64,000 nt of DNA from Marinomonas profundi (GTDB lineage Bacteria; Pseudomonadota; Gammaproteobacteria; Pseudomonadales; Marinomonadaceae), in contig NZ_CP073013.1 in assembly GCF_020694005.1 (NCBI RefSeq), forward strand, positions 2,676,578-2,740,577, written 5' to 3'. The translations under genes were made by a program, and so were the position numbers. Numbering within the stretch: position 1 is the first letter of the stretch; the number at the start of each line of letters is the position of its first letter. Of the stretch, positions 25,445 to 34,696 are shown in pieces. The notes under the pieces were generated by a model that searched no databases, was not told where the DNA came from, and saw only the letters and a list, made by a program, of their open reading frames with translations.

Positions 25445-26185
25445 ATGCGTACATTTGATGGACAATCTTCTACTATTTATTCTCGTACTCGGCCTATGTA
25501 TCCAGCTGAGTTGTATTATTGGTTGTCTCAGCAAGTTGCTTCATCAAGTGTTGTATGGGATTGCGCTTGTGGAACGGGACAAGCCTCGGTGGATTTGGCG
25601 GCGTATTTTGATCGGGTGGAAGCCTCGGATATTAGCGAGTCTCAGATCACCGCTGCTACGCCGCATCGCAAGGTGAATTATCAGGTTTTTCCTGCTGAGA
25701 AAACCCTTTATCCAGACCATTATTTTGATGTGGTGTGTGTCGCTCATGCCCTGCATTGGTTTGATCTAGAAGCCTTTTGGCGTGAGCTTAAACGGGTATT
25801 AAAACCGGGTGGCGTGTTTGTCTGCTGGGGCTATAACTGGCTGCAAGTGGGCGAGGCCGAAGACAAGGCTATCGCCGAGTCTGTGTTACCTCATCTTGCG
25901 CCTTATTGGCCACCAGAAAGTCGATTGTTATGGAATCAGTATCGTGATATTGCGTTTCCTTTTGAGTTAATAGAGGTGCCTGACTTTGAACTGCGCTGTC
26001 ATTGGTCGGTGGCACAGACGTTGGATTTTATTCGCACCTGGTCTGCTTCCCAACTGCATATTGAGGAGCACGGCGATGACTTTTTGCATCAGGCTTCTCC
26101 CGTGATTCGGGAGGCGTGGTCTGAGCCGACGAAGAAACAAGAAATACGTTTGCCTTTTTTTGTGAAAGCCGGTCGGCTGCCTTAA
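25445..26185 (+). CDS. class I SAM-dependent methyltransferase
   Basis: The ATG at 25445 follows AGAGGT by five bases and gives 246 residues; an in-frame ATG at 25421 is possible. Motif I for S-adenosylmethionine is VVWDCACGTGQASVDLA, followed by the acid-bearing EASDISESQI and VVCVAHALHWFDLEAF, and LKPGGVFVCWGYNW. It is of the small Methyltransf_11/25 type with an unknown acceptor. The protein shows the N-terminal DGQSSTIYSRTRPMYP pattern of YcgJ/SmtA-like enzymes that act on small molecules. Confidence 0.82.
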   Translation: MRTFDGQSSTIYSRTRPMYPAELYYWLSQQVASSSVVWDCACGTGQASVDLAAYFDRVEASDISESQITAATPHRKVNYQVFPAEKTLYPDHYFDVVCVAHALHWFDLEAFWRELKRVLKPGGVFVCWGYNWLQVGEAEDKAIAESVLPHLAPYWPPESRLLWNQYRDIAFPFELIEVPDFELRCHWSVAQTLDFIRTWSASQLHIEEHGDDFLHQASPVIREAWSEPTKKQEIRLPFFVKAGRLP

Positions 26186-26300
26186 TATCCTATTTATCAT
26201 AAGGTGAATTTGCCATAAGACTAAAGTGGAATAGATCCATGTGTCCGGCAGGTTATAGTAGTTCAGCATCCGAATAACAAATTTAACAATGGAGCGGGTT

Positions 26301-28259
26301 ATGAAATCATCCTATAGCGCAACCTCAAATGAGGCGGCAAAAAATGCCAATGTGAGTCAAGCAGAGTTTGAACAACGCTATCAAGAGTCGATTGCAAACC
26401 CAGATGAGTTTTGGGGTCGAGAAGGTAAGCGTCTAGATTGGTTTAAACCTTATACTAAGGTGAAAAACACGTCTTTTAAACGTGGCGAGGTAAGCATTAA
26501 ATGGTTTGAAGATGGTGAGCTAAACGTTGCCCATAACTGCATTGATCGTCATTTGGCGACGTCGGCAAACAAGGTGGCTTATTATTGCGAAGGCGATAAA
26601 GAAAGTGATGAAAAAGTCGCTATCACCTATCAAACACTACACGATGAAGTGGGCCGTTTGGCCAATCTCCTAAAACGTCAAGGCGTGAAAAAAGGCGACA
26701 GAGTTGCTATTTACATGCCGATGATTCCTCAAGCGGTTTACGCTATGTTAGCGTGCGCACGAATTGGTGCTATCCATTCGGTTATTTTCGGCGGTTTTTC
26801 TGCCAATGCTATCGCGGATCGATTGAGCGATTGTGAAGTCAAGCTGGTGATTACTGCAGATGAAGGTCGTCGGGCAGGTAATACCATACCGCTTAAACAC
26901 AATGTTGATATGGCGCTGGAGAACAATGCGTGCCCAACGGTTGAAACCGTGATCGTTTATCGCTACACCGAAAAAGACGTGCCTTGGTTTGAAGGGCGGG
27001 ATTTGGATTGGAGTGTTGCAGTCGAAAACGAAAGTACAGACTGTCCAGCAGAACCGATGAACGCAGAAGATCCGCTGTTTATTCTCTATACGTCTGGCTC
27101 AACAGGTAAGCCAAAAGGCGTTGTCCATACTACTGGCGGGTATTTGGCTTATGTGTCGTTAACTCATGAGTTGGTGTTTGATCTTAAAGCTGATGATGTT
27201 TTTTGGTGTGCTGCAGATGTGGGCTGGATTACGGGCCACAGTTATATGGTATATGGGCCACTGGCGAATGGCGCGACGAGTATTTTATTTGAAGGGGTGC
27301 CAACGTACCCAGATTCAGGCCGAATTGGTCGGGTCGTTGATAAGTTTGGCGTCACTATTTTGTATACCGCGCCAACGGCGATTCGTGCTTTGATGGCGAA
27401 AGGCGATGAAGCAACACGTACTAGTCAGCGTGATTCATTGCGTATTTTGGGCAGTGTTGGCGAGCCGATCAATCCAGAAGCGTGGACCTGGTACTACAAT
27501 GAGATTGGTCATGCGTCTTGCCCTGTTGTGGATACGTGGTGGCAAACTGAAACCGGTGGCATGATGATGACGCCACGCATTGTACAAGGCGATATTAAAC
27601 CAGGCTCTTGTACTGGGCCCTTGTATGGCGTACAGCCAGCATTGGTGGATGCGCAAGGCGTGTTATTGGATGGTCAGGGTGTTCAAGTTGATGGCGGTTT
27701 GGTGATCACAGACTCTTGGCCAGGTCAGGCGCGTACGGTATATGGTGACCATGAGCGTTTTGAACAGACTTATTTCAGTACTTTCGATGGCATGTATTTT
27801 ACTGGGGATGGCGCATCGCGCGATGCCGATGGTCATTATTGGATAACCGGTCGCATGGACGATGTGTTGAACGTATCGGGTCATCGACTAGGAACCGCGG
27901 AAATAGAAAGTGCTCTTGTGGCGCATCCTGCGGTTGCAGAAGCGGCGATCGTTGGTTATCCGCATGGCATTAAGGGACAAGGCATCTATGTTTATGTCAG
28001 CGCTGTGGCGGGTATAACACCAGATGAAGAGCTGACTAAGTCATTGAAGCAGTTTGTGCGTCAAGAAATAGGCCCTATTGCGACCCCAGATTTAATTCAA
28101 TGGGCGAGTAAAGGCCTGCCAAAAACGCGCTCTGGTAAGATTATGCGGCGCATTTTAAGAAAAATTGCAGCGAACGAACATGATCAATTGGGCGATACCA
28201 GTACCTTGGCTGATCCTAGTGTGGTTGATGATTTAATCGAAAACCGTTTAAATGTGTGA
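26301..28259 (+). CDS. acs: acetyl-CoA synthetase
   Basis: Starting from the ATG at 26301, preceded by GGAG, the protein has 652 residues, the same as E. coli Acs. It makes acetyl-CoA from acetate, ATP and CoA through acetyl-AMP. Motifs are [19 protein letters not shown] (ATP loop), the acetate-pocket region [26 protein letters not shown], and [13 protein letters not shown], whose Lys is the one acetylated to switch Acs off. The gene is followed 28 bases later by a LuxR-type response regulator, which fits known control of acs by CrbSR-type systems. Confidence 0.97.
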   Translation: MKSSYSATSNEAAKNANVSQAEFEQRYQESIANPDEFWGREGKRLDWFKPYTKVKNTSFKRGEVSIKWFEDGELNVAHNCIDRHLATSANKVAYYCEGDKESDEKVAITYQTLHDEVGRLANLLKRQGVKKGDRVAIYMPMIPQAVYAMLACARIGAIHSVIFGGFSANAIADRLSDCEVKLVITADEGRRAGNTIPLKHNVDMALENNACPTVETVIVYRYTEKDVPWFEGRDLDWSVAVENESTDCPAEPMNAEDPLFILYTSGSTGKPKGVVHTTGGYLAYVSLTHELVFDLKADDVFWCAADVGWITGHSYMVYGPLANGATSILFEGVPTYPDSGRIGRVVDKFGVTILYTAPTAIRALMAKGDEATRTSQRDSLRILGSVGEPINPEAWTWYYNEIGHASCPVVDTWWQTETGGMMMTPRIVQGDIKPGSCTGPLYGVQPALVDAQGVLLDGQGVQVDGGLVITDSWPGQARTVYGDHERFEQTYFSTFDGMYFTGDGASRDADGHYWITGRMDDVLNVSGHRLGTAEIESALVAHPAVAEAAIVGYPHGIKGQGIYVYVSAVAGITPDEELTKSLKQFVRQEIGPIATPDLIQWASKGLPKTRSGKIMRRILRKIAANEHDQLGDTSTLADPSVVDDLIENRLNV

Positions 28260-28287
28260 TCGTTTACATGTTTAAAAAGGATAGACA

Positions 28288-28935
28288 GTGATTTCACTTG
28301 TTATTGCAGATGATCACCCCTTGTTTCGCAGTGCACTATGCGGTGCGCTGCGGGCAGAAATTAAGGGGATTGCTATCGTCGAGTCCCATGATTTGGACTC
28401 GACGTTGCAATGTCTAGAGACGGTAAGTGATCTTGATTTACTGTTGTTGGATTTGAATATGCCCGGTAGTGGTGAACTGTATGGGCTGATTCGAATTCGT
28501 AAGGATTTTCCAGATGTTCCGGTTGCTGTTATTTCTGGCAGCGAAGACAGTGTGATGGTCGCAAAAGTGATTGATGCTGGCGCGCTTGGGTTTATTCCAA
28601 AGACCAGTGAGCCGGCTACTTATGTGCAAGCCATTCACGCTATTTTGGCGGGTGATATCTGGTTGCCTGACGATCTCAGGCAAGCTGTTGCTAACCAACC
28701 TAAACCTGATTTATCGATGCAAAATAAAGTCGCAGAGCTTACTCCGCAGCAATACAAAGTGCTTTGCTATTTACATGAAGGATTACTGAATAAGCAAATT
28801 GCGTACGAATTATCGATTTCAGAAGCAACGGTAAAAGCGCATATCACGGCGATTTTTCGCAAGTTGGGGATCAATAATAGAACGCAAGCGGTTTTGGTCG
28901 CCAGTGATCTAAAGTTGCAAATGACCATCATATGA
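28288..28935 (+). CDS. LuxR family response regulator, candidate CrbR
   Basis: This 215-residue protein starts with GTG at 28288 behind AAGGA. The receiver domain (1-120) has the acid pocket IADDHP, the phosphoacceptor Asp in LLLLDLNMPG (about 54) and Lys in GFIPKTSEP. The LuxR-type helix-turn-helix is at about 145-205 (LTPQQYKVLCYLHEGLLNKQIAYEL and SEATVKAHITAIFRKLG). Acs in Vibrio and Pseudomonas is switched on by the two-component pair CrbS/CrbR, and CrbR is of this class. Position just after acs supports that role, but no CrbS-like sensor lies in the window, so the link is inference. Confidence 0.85.
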   Translation: MISLVIADDHPLFRSALCGALRAEIKGIAIVESHDLDSTLQCLETVSDLDLLLLDLNMPGSGELYGLIRIRKDFPDVPVAVISGSEDSVMVAKVIDAGALGFIPKTSEPATYVQAIHAILAGDIWLPDDLRQAVANQPKPDLSMQNKVAELTPQQYKVLCYLHEGLLNKQIAYELSISEATVKAHITAIFRKLGINNRTQAVLVASDLKLQMTII

Positions 28936-28974
28936 CTACCTAACGAACTGTCTAGCGTTAATCCCTTAGGGTAA

Positions 28975-29240
28975 ATTCCCCGCAGCTTGCTGCGTAAATC
29001 ACTAAAATCCAGCTTTGTCATTCCCGCCTTCGAGGTTGTCGCTAAACGACTTTCGTTGATCTTGTAGGTCGCGATTTATCCTGAAAAAAGTAGGCCGACA
29101 AAAAACGCATTACGACAAATTACGCCTTGTCGGGCTAAAGCCACGACCTACAAAAAAACAATATAAATCAACTCATTGTAGGCTAAATAGCGTCACACGC
29201 CTGATTACGGTCGTACCTCCCTCATCAGGCCTACAAAACG
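28975..29240. repeat. cluster of REP-like intergenic repeats
   Basis: Between the convergent response regulator and yidD lie at least two palindromic elements. One has outer arms TTGTAGGTCG (29062) and CGACCTACAA (ending 29153). Its right part, read on the minus strand, is of the GTCGTGGCTTTAGCCCGACA kind, a repeat style widely seen between genes in gammaproteobacteria. The second has arms TTGTAGGC (29176) and GCCTACAA (ending 29236) around GCCTGAT and ATCAGGC. A GTCATTCCCGCC stretch near 29017 resembles a third common repeat family. These usually act as mRNA 3'-end or nucleoid-protein sites; no coding gene is seen. Confidence 0.7.
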
Positions 29241-29265
29241 TATCCAACCTCCTTCGCGGGGTTAT

Positions 29266-29511
29266 TCATTTTTTGTCTTTGCCTTCTTGGCAGCGGCATG
29301 AAGGGATTGGGTCAATACCACCTTCGTGCCATGGGTGGCACTTGGACAACCTTTTTAACCCTAGATACACGCCTTTTATTACCCCGAAAGTGTCAATGGC
29401 TTGAATCATATATTGAGAGCAGCTTGGGTAAAAACGGCAGTTATTGCCCAATAGCGGGCTGATTAAAAACTGGTAGCCTTTGACGAATAAAATGAAGATT
29501 TTTTTGATCAT
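29266..29511 (-). CDS. yidD: membrane protein insertion efficiency factor YidD
   Basis: This 81-residue protein has the complete YidD (DUF37/HlyA alpha) signature: [28 protein letters not shown], then [20 protein letters not shown] and GGIDPIP. YidD sits at the inner membrane through an amphipathic N-terminus and aids YidC-dependent protein insertion. In most bacteria it lies in rpmH-rnpA-yidD-yidC; here it is alone between a repeat cluster and pheA. The ribosome site before ATG is weak. Confidence 0.93.
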   Translation of the reverse strand: MIKKIFILFVKGYQFLISPLLGNNCRFYPSCSQYMIQAIDTFGVIKGVYLGLKRLSKCHPWHEGGIDPIPSCRCQEGKDKK

Positions 29512-29608
29512 AGTACGGTTTAGTCGGTTTGGGTTGTGGTCATTTTTGTGTAAATAATGGCGTCTATTTGTTACTGTAGCGGAACTATATCACGGAATCG
29601 ATTTTATT

Positions 29609-30475
29609 ATGCCTGATCAACATCTGACGCTTGATGCGAGCAAAATTGTTGCTTATCAAGGCGAGCCTGGGGCGTATTCCCATTTGGCTTGCAAACATAC
29701 TTTCCCTGACTGGACCAGTGTCAATTGTGCGACTTTTGTAGACGCCTTACAAATGGTAGAGCAAGGCGATGCTTATTACGCCATGATTCCCGTAGAAAAT
29801 TCGACGGCTGGACGCGTTGAGGAAATTTATCGCGAATTAAAGCGCACTCAACTTTATGTGGTAAAAGAGCATTTTGAGCCGGTAAATCACTGTCTGATCG
29901 CCCGTCATGCAATGACGTTAGAACAAATTACGCGCATTGGCAGTCACCCACAAGCGTTGGCTCAGTGTGACGCTAACATCAAAGCCTTAGGGGCGAAAAG
30001 CCTAGCCATGTACGATACTGCTGGCGCGGCTAAGCACATTGCCGAATTCGAAGAGCCAGGCTTAGCGGTGATCTCCTCTGAGTTAGCGGCTGAGCTTTAT
30101 GGCTTAAACGTATTGAAAACCTATTTTAATGATTCGGTTGGTAACACCACGCGCTTTTTGGTGTTTGCCCGCCAGCAAAAAATGCCAGTGTACGAAACTG
30201 GGCAAACTTACATTACCTCTTTTATGTTCCGTGTTCGAAACATCCCCGCCGCGCTTTATAAAGCCATGGGCGGTTTTGCTACACAGGGAATTAATATGTT
30301 AAAGCTGGAAAGTTACATGGTGAATGGGCATTTTACCGCGACACAGTTTTATGTGGATGTCGAGGCTCACTTTCAATCCGCTGCGATGCAGGCGGCGCTT
30401 GAAGAATTGGGTTTCTTTTCGGAAGAGGTGCGCATCTTAGGTACCTATTTGGCGGATGATTATAGGCTCAAGTAA
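29609..30475 (+). CDS. pheA: prephenate dehydratase (single-domain type with ACT)
   Basis: Of 288 residues, the first about 185 form the catalytic domain that converts prephenate to phenylpyruvate in phenylalanine synthesis: IAYQGEPGAYSHLACKHTF-like opening, IPVENSTAGRVEEIY, HPQALAQC and GNTTRFLVFA with the catalytic Thr. An ACT domain follows (about 200-285). It lacks the chorismate mutase domain fused in E. coli and Pseudomonas PheA. The ACT effector motif is KLESYMVNGHFTATQFYVD, the style typical of alphaproteobacterial enzymes, in place of the common ESRP, hinting at a different origin. GGAA 11 bases before ATG is the likely ribosome site. Confidence 0.93.
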   Translation: MPDQHLTLDASKIVAYQGEPGAYSHLACKHTFPDWTSVNCATFVDALQMVEQGDAYYAMIPVENSTAGRVEEIYRELKRTQLYVVKEHFEPVNHCLIARHAMTLEQITRIGSHPQALAQCDANIKALGAKSLAMYDTAGAAKHIAEFEEPGLAVISSELAAELYGLNVLKTYFNDSVGNTTRFLVFARQQKMPVYETGQTYITSFMFRVRNIPAALYKAMGGFATQGINMLKLESYMVNGHFTATQFYVDVEAHFQSAAMQAALEELGFFSEEVRILGTYLADDYRLK

Positions 30476-30701
30476 CGATGCCTTGGTTTCGCGGTCAAAA
30501 ATACCCCAGCCAAGAGTCCTGTCGCGTCCACTTGGTTGGTTATTGATGGGGCGTTTATTCAGCCAATCAACATGCGTATCGCCTATATTTTCAGCATACT
30601 GAAACCGATAAGGTAGATGACAATGGGGGCCTTTCCGGACATAATAATTTGACCTAAGACAGTGTGTTTTATGTCTTCACCCGTATCGCTTTCTAACGTG
30701 G

Positions 30702-31619
30702 ATGAATGGAAACGTGAAAAGGATTTTTTTTATTGTGTTGTTCCTGCTGGGGTCGATGAACGCCTCAGCCGTGACTTATGTGATACATGATATTGATGAA
30801 AGTTCAGTACGTTCACTGACGTTCCTGCTGTCTAAGCTTGTGCCGTCCAATACTCTTTTAACGCCCATCCGTCATGATGTTTTTGAGCAATACGAATCCA
30901 GTTTAAAGGCGGACGATATTGTTGTGACCATTGGTGTTGATCGTTTTCGTCAGGCGTGCGGGTTTGATTTTGATGGCGCGGTGATGGCGTTGTTTATTGG
31001 ACGAGAAGAATACCGTCATGTGTTGCCTGATTGCCCAATGCCAACGACAGGGGTTTTTTCAGGTGCGCCGTTAGCAAAGAATTTGGCGCTATTAGAAACT
31101 ATTTGGCTTGACCAAAAACCATTAGCGCTACTCTACAGCGATAATGTGTTAATCGATGAAAATGAAATGACAGCGCTGGCGGCAGAGTATGGTTTTGAGT
31201 TTCAGTTCTTGCAAACGCAGACAGATCGTCTTTCAGTATTGAGGTCGGTAAATATTGTATTAGAGCGTTCTGGGCTTATTTTTTCAGTGGTGGATACTGA
31301 GTTGTACAAGAATGGCAATGCACAAGCCATGCTTAAACAGCTTTTTAATCAACAACAGCTGATGATCGGGCCTGCTTTTTCGTTTGTGCGTGCAGGTTCG
31401 TTGTTTGCTGTTTATTCTGATACGCAGGCCAAGCTAGAAGCATTGGCGGAACGCATCAGAAGATGGCAAACAGAGAAGCACATGCTGGACGCAATCTACC
31501 CCGAAAAGCTAAGAGTCAGCTTTAACCCTTCCCTTATCAAAGCCCATGGTGTTGTCCCGCCGTCGGCGTCTTTTTTGAACGACCGCTATGGTCTGTGCGC
31601 CGAGACGCTGTGTGACTGA
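30702..31619 (+). CDS. secreted protein of unknown function, periplasmic binding protein-like
   Basis: A protein of 305 residues (ATG at 30702) or 301 (GTG at 30714). The N-terminus KRIFFIVLFLLGSMNASA is a clear signal peptide, cleaved before VTYVIHD, so the product is periplasmic. The rest alternates beta strands and helices (VVTIGVDRFRQACGF, PLALLYSDNVLIDENEM, AMLKQLFNQQQLMIGPAFSFV), reminiscent of ABC substrate-binding proteins of the TrpX-like class that sometimes accompany sensors or outer membrane receptors. No permease is near. It converges on the hydrolase gene with no gap. I cannot name it further. Confidence 0.75.
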   Translation: MNGNVKRIFFIVLFLLGSMNASAVTYVIHDIDESSVRSLTFLLSKLVPSNTLLTPIRHDVFEQYESSLKADDIVVTIGVDRFRQACGFDFDGAVMALFIGREEYRHVLPDCPMPTTGVFSGAPLAKNLALLETIWLDQKPLALLYSDNVLIDENEMTALAAEYGFEFQFLQTQTDRLSVLRSVNIVLERSGLIFSVVDTELYKNGNAQAMLKQLFNQQQLMIGPAFSFVRAGSLFAVYSDTQAKLEALAERIRRWQTEKHMLDAIYPEKLRVSFNPSLIKAHGVVPPSASFLNDRYGLCAETLCD

Positions 31620-32381
31620 TTATTGCAAAAAGCGTTTTACTAGGCTGGTAAAGGGCAGCGGTTTTTCCGCGTGCAGCCAATGACCCGCGCCGGAGATAAT
31701 TTTAAAGCGGGCATTTGGAAAAGCGGCCAAAATAGCCTCTTGATATTCCGCTACGATATAGTCTGAGTTTTCACCTTTGATAAACAGCGTTGGGATATCG
31801 ACAGGGTGCTCAATACGCGGTTTTTTCAGAATGACGGAATAGCTGTCCGCTATATTGTCCACGGCGAGGGCGAGTTTAAAGCCTGTATCGCTTTTTACTA
31901 GGTTTTTTAATAAAAATTGCCTTACGGCTAGATTTGGCTCGTATTGACTCAATTGAGTATCGGCGGCTTTTCTTGATTCAGGCTGTGATTGATCAATCGC
32001 CTTTAAGCCTTCCAAAATACGGGTGTGACTGGGTTGATAATCGACAGGAGCGATGTCGACAATGATGAGCTTTTCGATCTGTTTGGCGTTTGCCATTGCG
32101 GCCATTTGCATGGCAACTTTCCCGCCCATCGAGTGGCCGAGTAGGTAGAAAGAGTCGATTTTATTAAGCGCTGTCCAGTCTAGTACGGCTCTTGCCATTT
32201 TCGGGTAGCTGGCGTCTGGCATGGCGTCTGATTTGCCATGATTGGGCAGATCAATACAGTATACCGTAAAGTGTTCAGCTAAGGCTTGGGCAATCGAGTG
32301 CCAGTTATCGGCGTTGCCAAATAAGCCGTGAATGACAATAAGATGGGGGCCTGATGAGCCATATTGTTTTGCGTGTATCAT
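31620..32381 (-). CDS. alpha/beta fold hydrolase, YbfF-like
   Basis: The start at 32381 (MIHAKQYGSSGPH) follows AAGGTTC, giving 253 residues. The oxyanion strand is LIVIHGLFGNADNWHSIAQ, the nucleophile Ser lies in LLGHSMGGKVAMQMA, an acid in FIKGENSDYI, and the His in ISGAGHWLHAEKP. It is an intracellular esterase/thioesterase of the YbfF group, with unknown natural substrate. It is transcribed away from the phosphatidyltransferase gene across a gap of about 117 bases. Confidence 0.86.
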   Translation of the reverse strand: MIHAKQYGSSGPHLIVIHGLFGNADNWHSIAQALAEHFTVYCIDLPNHGKSDAMPDASYPKMARAVLDWTALNKIDSFYLLGHSMGGKVAMQMAAMANAKQIEKLIIVDIAPVDYQPSHTRILEGLKAIDQSQPESRKAADTQLSQYEPNLAVRQFLLKNLVKSDTGFKLALAVDNIADSYSVILKKPRIEHPVDIPTLFIKGENSDYIVAEYQEAILAAFPNARFKIISGAGHWLHAEKPLPFTSLVKRFLQ

Positions 32382-32498
32382 AGGAACCTTATTATGCTGC
32401 ATAGTGAGTCGGTGACAGACGCTATTGAACGTCAGTATGTTTACATTGTATCAAGAGTTGGAAAGTTTCGTCCCTATAGAATCAAGGTAGTGATTGGC

Positions 32499-33104
32499 AT
32501 GTTAGATCGATTTTTTATTAAACGTTTGAAACATCCCTTGCGATTGACCGCAAAGGGAATCGATAAATTGGGCATAAAAGCCAATTGGATCACCTTGTTT
32601 GGCTTTGCGCTGGGGATGATGGTGCTGCCTGCGTTGTATGCTGAAAACACCTCGTTGGCGCTGCTGTTGGTGATCATTAATCGTGCTTTAGATGGTTTGG
32701 ATGGCGCGGTGGCACGAGTGCAAGGGCCAACGGATTTGGGCGGTTATTTAGACATTACCTTGGATTTTATTTTTTATTCGGCGGTGATTTTTGGTTTTGC
32801 TTTGATGAACCCCACTGATAATGCGTTGGCGGCGAGTTTTTTGATTTTTGCCTTTATGGGCACGGGCAGCAGCTTTTTAGCGTTTGCCATTATGGCGGAA
32901 AAACGCAAAATCGAGCGTTTAGAATACGGCCGTAAATCTCTGTATTTCTTGGGGGGATTGGCAGAAGGCACAGAAACCATCGCGTTTCTGGTATTGATTT
33001 GTTTACTGCCTAGTTACTTTGCGGTTATGGCGTATGGCTTTGGTGTGATTTGCTGGATAACCACGGCAACCCGAATTTATGCAGGCTACCGTACGTTACG
33101 TTAA
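32499..33104 (+). CDS. CDP-alcohol phosphatidyltransferase family protein
   Basis: The start chosen at 32499 (MLDRFFIKRLKHPL) gives 201 residues and avoids running into the divergent hydrolase; longer frames start 135 bases upstream. The family motif is intact: DGAVAR, then G, then YLDITLD, whose Asp residues bind the metal and CDP-alcohol. About six membrane segments follow. Such enzymes join an alcohol head group to a lipid in the inner membrane. The chain between Arg and the second Asp pair has normal spacing. The head group is unknown; the protein is not clearly PgsA or PssA. Confidence 0.83.
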   Translation: MLDRFFIKRLKHPLRLTAKGIDKLGIKANWITLFGFALGMMVLPALYAENTSLALLLVIINRALDGLDGAVARVQGPTDLGGYLDITLDFIFYSAVIFGFALMNPTDNALAASFLIFAFMGTGSSFLAFAIMAEKRKIERLEYGRKSLYFLGGLAEGTETIAFLVLICLLPSYFAVMAYGFGVICWITTATRIYAGYRTLR

Positions 33105-33128
33105 AGCAGTAATAAGTCGTCAAAAAAA

Positions 33129-33425
33129 TCAGTCGAAAAAAGCGATTTCAATGTCGCTTTTAACGATGGCGCAACAGGCCAACAAATAACCACTTTGTAC
33201 CCATGCTAGAGGCTCGAAAGGGTAACAGACGTTACCCCACAAGAGCTTGATAGAGCAAGAAGAGCAATAACCCTCACGACACTGGTATTCAACGTGAATG
33301 CCAGCACGTTCAAGCTGTATCAGTAAGGGTTCATCTTCTGTTACCAGAATTTGCTTTTTCCCTAACAGTACTCGATGAACGACGTCGCTTTTGGTGTGTG
33401 TTGGGGGGTTAGAGATCGAAGTCAT
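33129..33425 (-). CDS. yfaE: 2Fe-2S ferredoxin for ribonucleotide reductase, YfaE-like
   Basis: 98 residues with the plant-type ferredoxin cluster ligands CREGYCSSC and a fourth Cys in YLLACCAI. YfaE in E. coli keeps and rebuilds the diferric-tyrosyl radical of NrdB. Its ATG at 33425 overlaps the last 17 bases of nrdB, so translation is coupled and the function well supported. The extra 10-15 N-terminal residues relative to E. coli are unremarkable. Confidence 0.92.
   Translation of the reverse strand: MTSISNPPTHTKSDVVHRVLLGKKQILVTEDEPLLIQLERAGIHVEYQCREGYCSSCSIKLLWGNVCYPFEPLAWVQSGYLLACCAIVKSDIEIAFFD
33136..33161 (+). terminator. terminator-like stem after the phosphatidyltransferase gene, inside yfaE
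   Basis: AAAAGCGA-N8-TCGCTTTT lies 31 bases past the plus-strand stop, with T bases after the stem. It overlaps the 3' end of yfaE on the minus strand, so its sequence also encodes the end of that protein. Confidence 0.55.
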
Positions 33426-34542
33426 CGAAGTCTGAGTCGTCTAAATTGTTGTCCGTTTGACCAACCAGATAAGAGCTGATTTCCGCTTCTTGTGGTGCCA
33501 CTTGAACATTGTCACTCACCAACCAAGCGTTGATCCAAGGGATCGGGTTGTGCTTAGTGGCAAAGCAAGTTTCTAGGCCAACCGCTTGCATACGCACGTT
33601 GGTAATGTATTCCACATACTGAGCTAGGATTTGCGCATTCAAGCCAATCATCGAGCCGTCTTTGAATAGGTAAGTGGCCCATTCTTTTTCTTGCTCAGCG
33701 GCTTCAATGAAAATCTGGCGAACGTCGTCTTGGCATTCTGTCGCAATAACGGCCATTTCTGGATCGTCTTTGCCCGAAGCCATCAGGTTCAACATGTGTT
33801 GAGTGCCGGTTAAGTGCAAGGCTTCATCGCGAGCAATAAGCTTGATGATTTTAGCATTGCCTTCCATGAGCGTACGTTCTGCGAAAGCAAAGCTGCAAGC
33901 AAAGCTCACGTAAAAACGAATCGCTTCTAATACGTTGACTGACGCAATCGTGAGGTAAAGCGCTTTTTTGAGCTTAGGCATGGAAATTTCGATCTCGCCT
34001 TTACCGGGAATAGTAAAGGTTCCCATGCCCATGGTGTTATACAGATTGACCATTTCGATGAGTCGATCATAGTATTTAGACACGCTGTCGGCGCGTTTGG
34101 TGATTTCCTCATTGGTGATGATGTCATCAAAAATCTTCGTTGGGTCGTTAACAATATTGCGGATAATATGCGTATAAGAGCGGCTGTGAATGGTTTCGCT
34201 GAAAGACCAAGTCTCGATCCAAGTTTCTAATTCAGGCAACGAAACAATCGGTAATAATGCGACGTTTGGTGAACGACCTTGCACACTGTCAAGCAAGGTC
34301 TGGTATTTCAGGTTGCTGAGAAAGATGTGTTGCTCATGTGCTTCGAGGCGTTGAAAGTCTTTGCGATCGGTTGAAAGGTCGACTTCTTCCGGGCGCCAAA
34401 AGAAAGACAATTGTTTTTCGATTAGCTTTTCAAAAATAGGATGCTTTTGTTGATCATAGCGAGCAACGTTGACATTTTCGCCAAAGAACATAGGTTCTTT
34501 CATACTATCGAAGTGCTTACGGTTGAAAGTCGAGTAACTCAT
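33409..34542 (-). CDS. nrdB: ribonucleoside-diphosphate reductase, class Ia beta subunit
   Basis: 377 residues, nearly the length of E. coli NrdB (376). The radical Tyr is in [15 protein letters not shown]; iron ligands occur in [32 protein letters not shown] and [13 protein letters not shown]. The C-terminal tail SDFDDFDL is the peptide that docks on NrdA. It follows nrdA after about 155 bases that contain a perfect hairpin, and is followed by an overlapping ferredoxin gene. Confidence 0.97.
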   Translation of the reverse strand: MSYSTFNRKHFDSMKEPMFFGENVNVARYDQQKHPIFEKLIEKQLSFFWRPEEVDLSTDRKDFQRLEAHEQHIFLSNLKYQTLLDSVQGRSPNVALLPIVSLPELETWIETWSFSETIHSRSYTHIIRNIVNDPTKIFDDIITNEEITKRADSVSKYYDRLIEMVNLYNTMGMGTFTIPGKGEIEISMPKLKKALYLTIASVNVLEAIRFYVSFACSFAFAERTLMEGNAKIIKLIARDEALHLTGTQHMLNLMASGKDDPEMAVIATECQDDVRQIFIEAAEQEKEWATYLFKDGSMIGLNAQILAQYVEYITNVRMQAVGLETCFATKHNPIPWINAWLVSDNVQVAPQEAEISSYLVGQTDNNLDDSDFDDFDL

Positions 34543-34647
34543 GTCTTAGGGTATTCCTCAAAAGCGTAAGGCATTTCTTTGAAGAGCATGCCTTAAGTTA
34601 TTAATAGATGTCGGTATTTCGTTGTATTGCGTTAAAGCCGTAAACGT

Positions 34648-34677
34648 AGCAAAGCCTCATGACGATGAGGCTTTGCT
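34648..34677. terminator. perfect 13-bp hairpin between nrdA and nrdB
   Basis: AGCAAAGCCTCAT-GACG-ATGAGGCTTTGCT is a perfect inverted repeat 20 bases past the nrdA stop. Neither side has a T run after it, so it is more likely an mRNA-stability or attenuation element than an intrinsic terminator, since nrdB would be expected to share the nrdA promoter. Confidence 0.8.
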
Positions 34678-34696
34678 GGATTTGATAACGGCAGGG

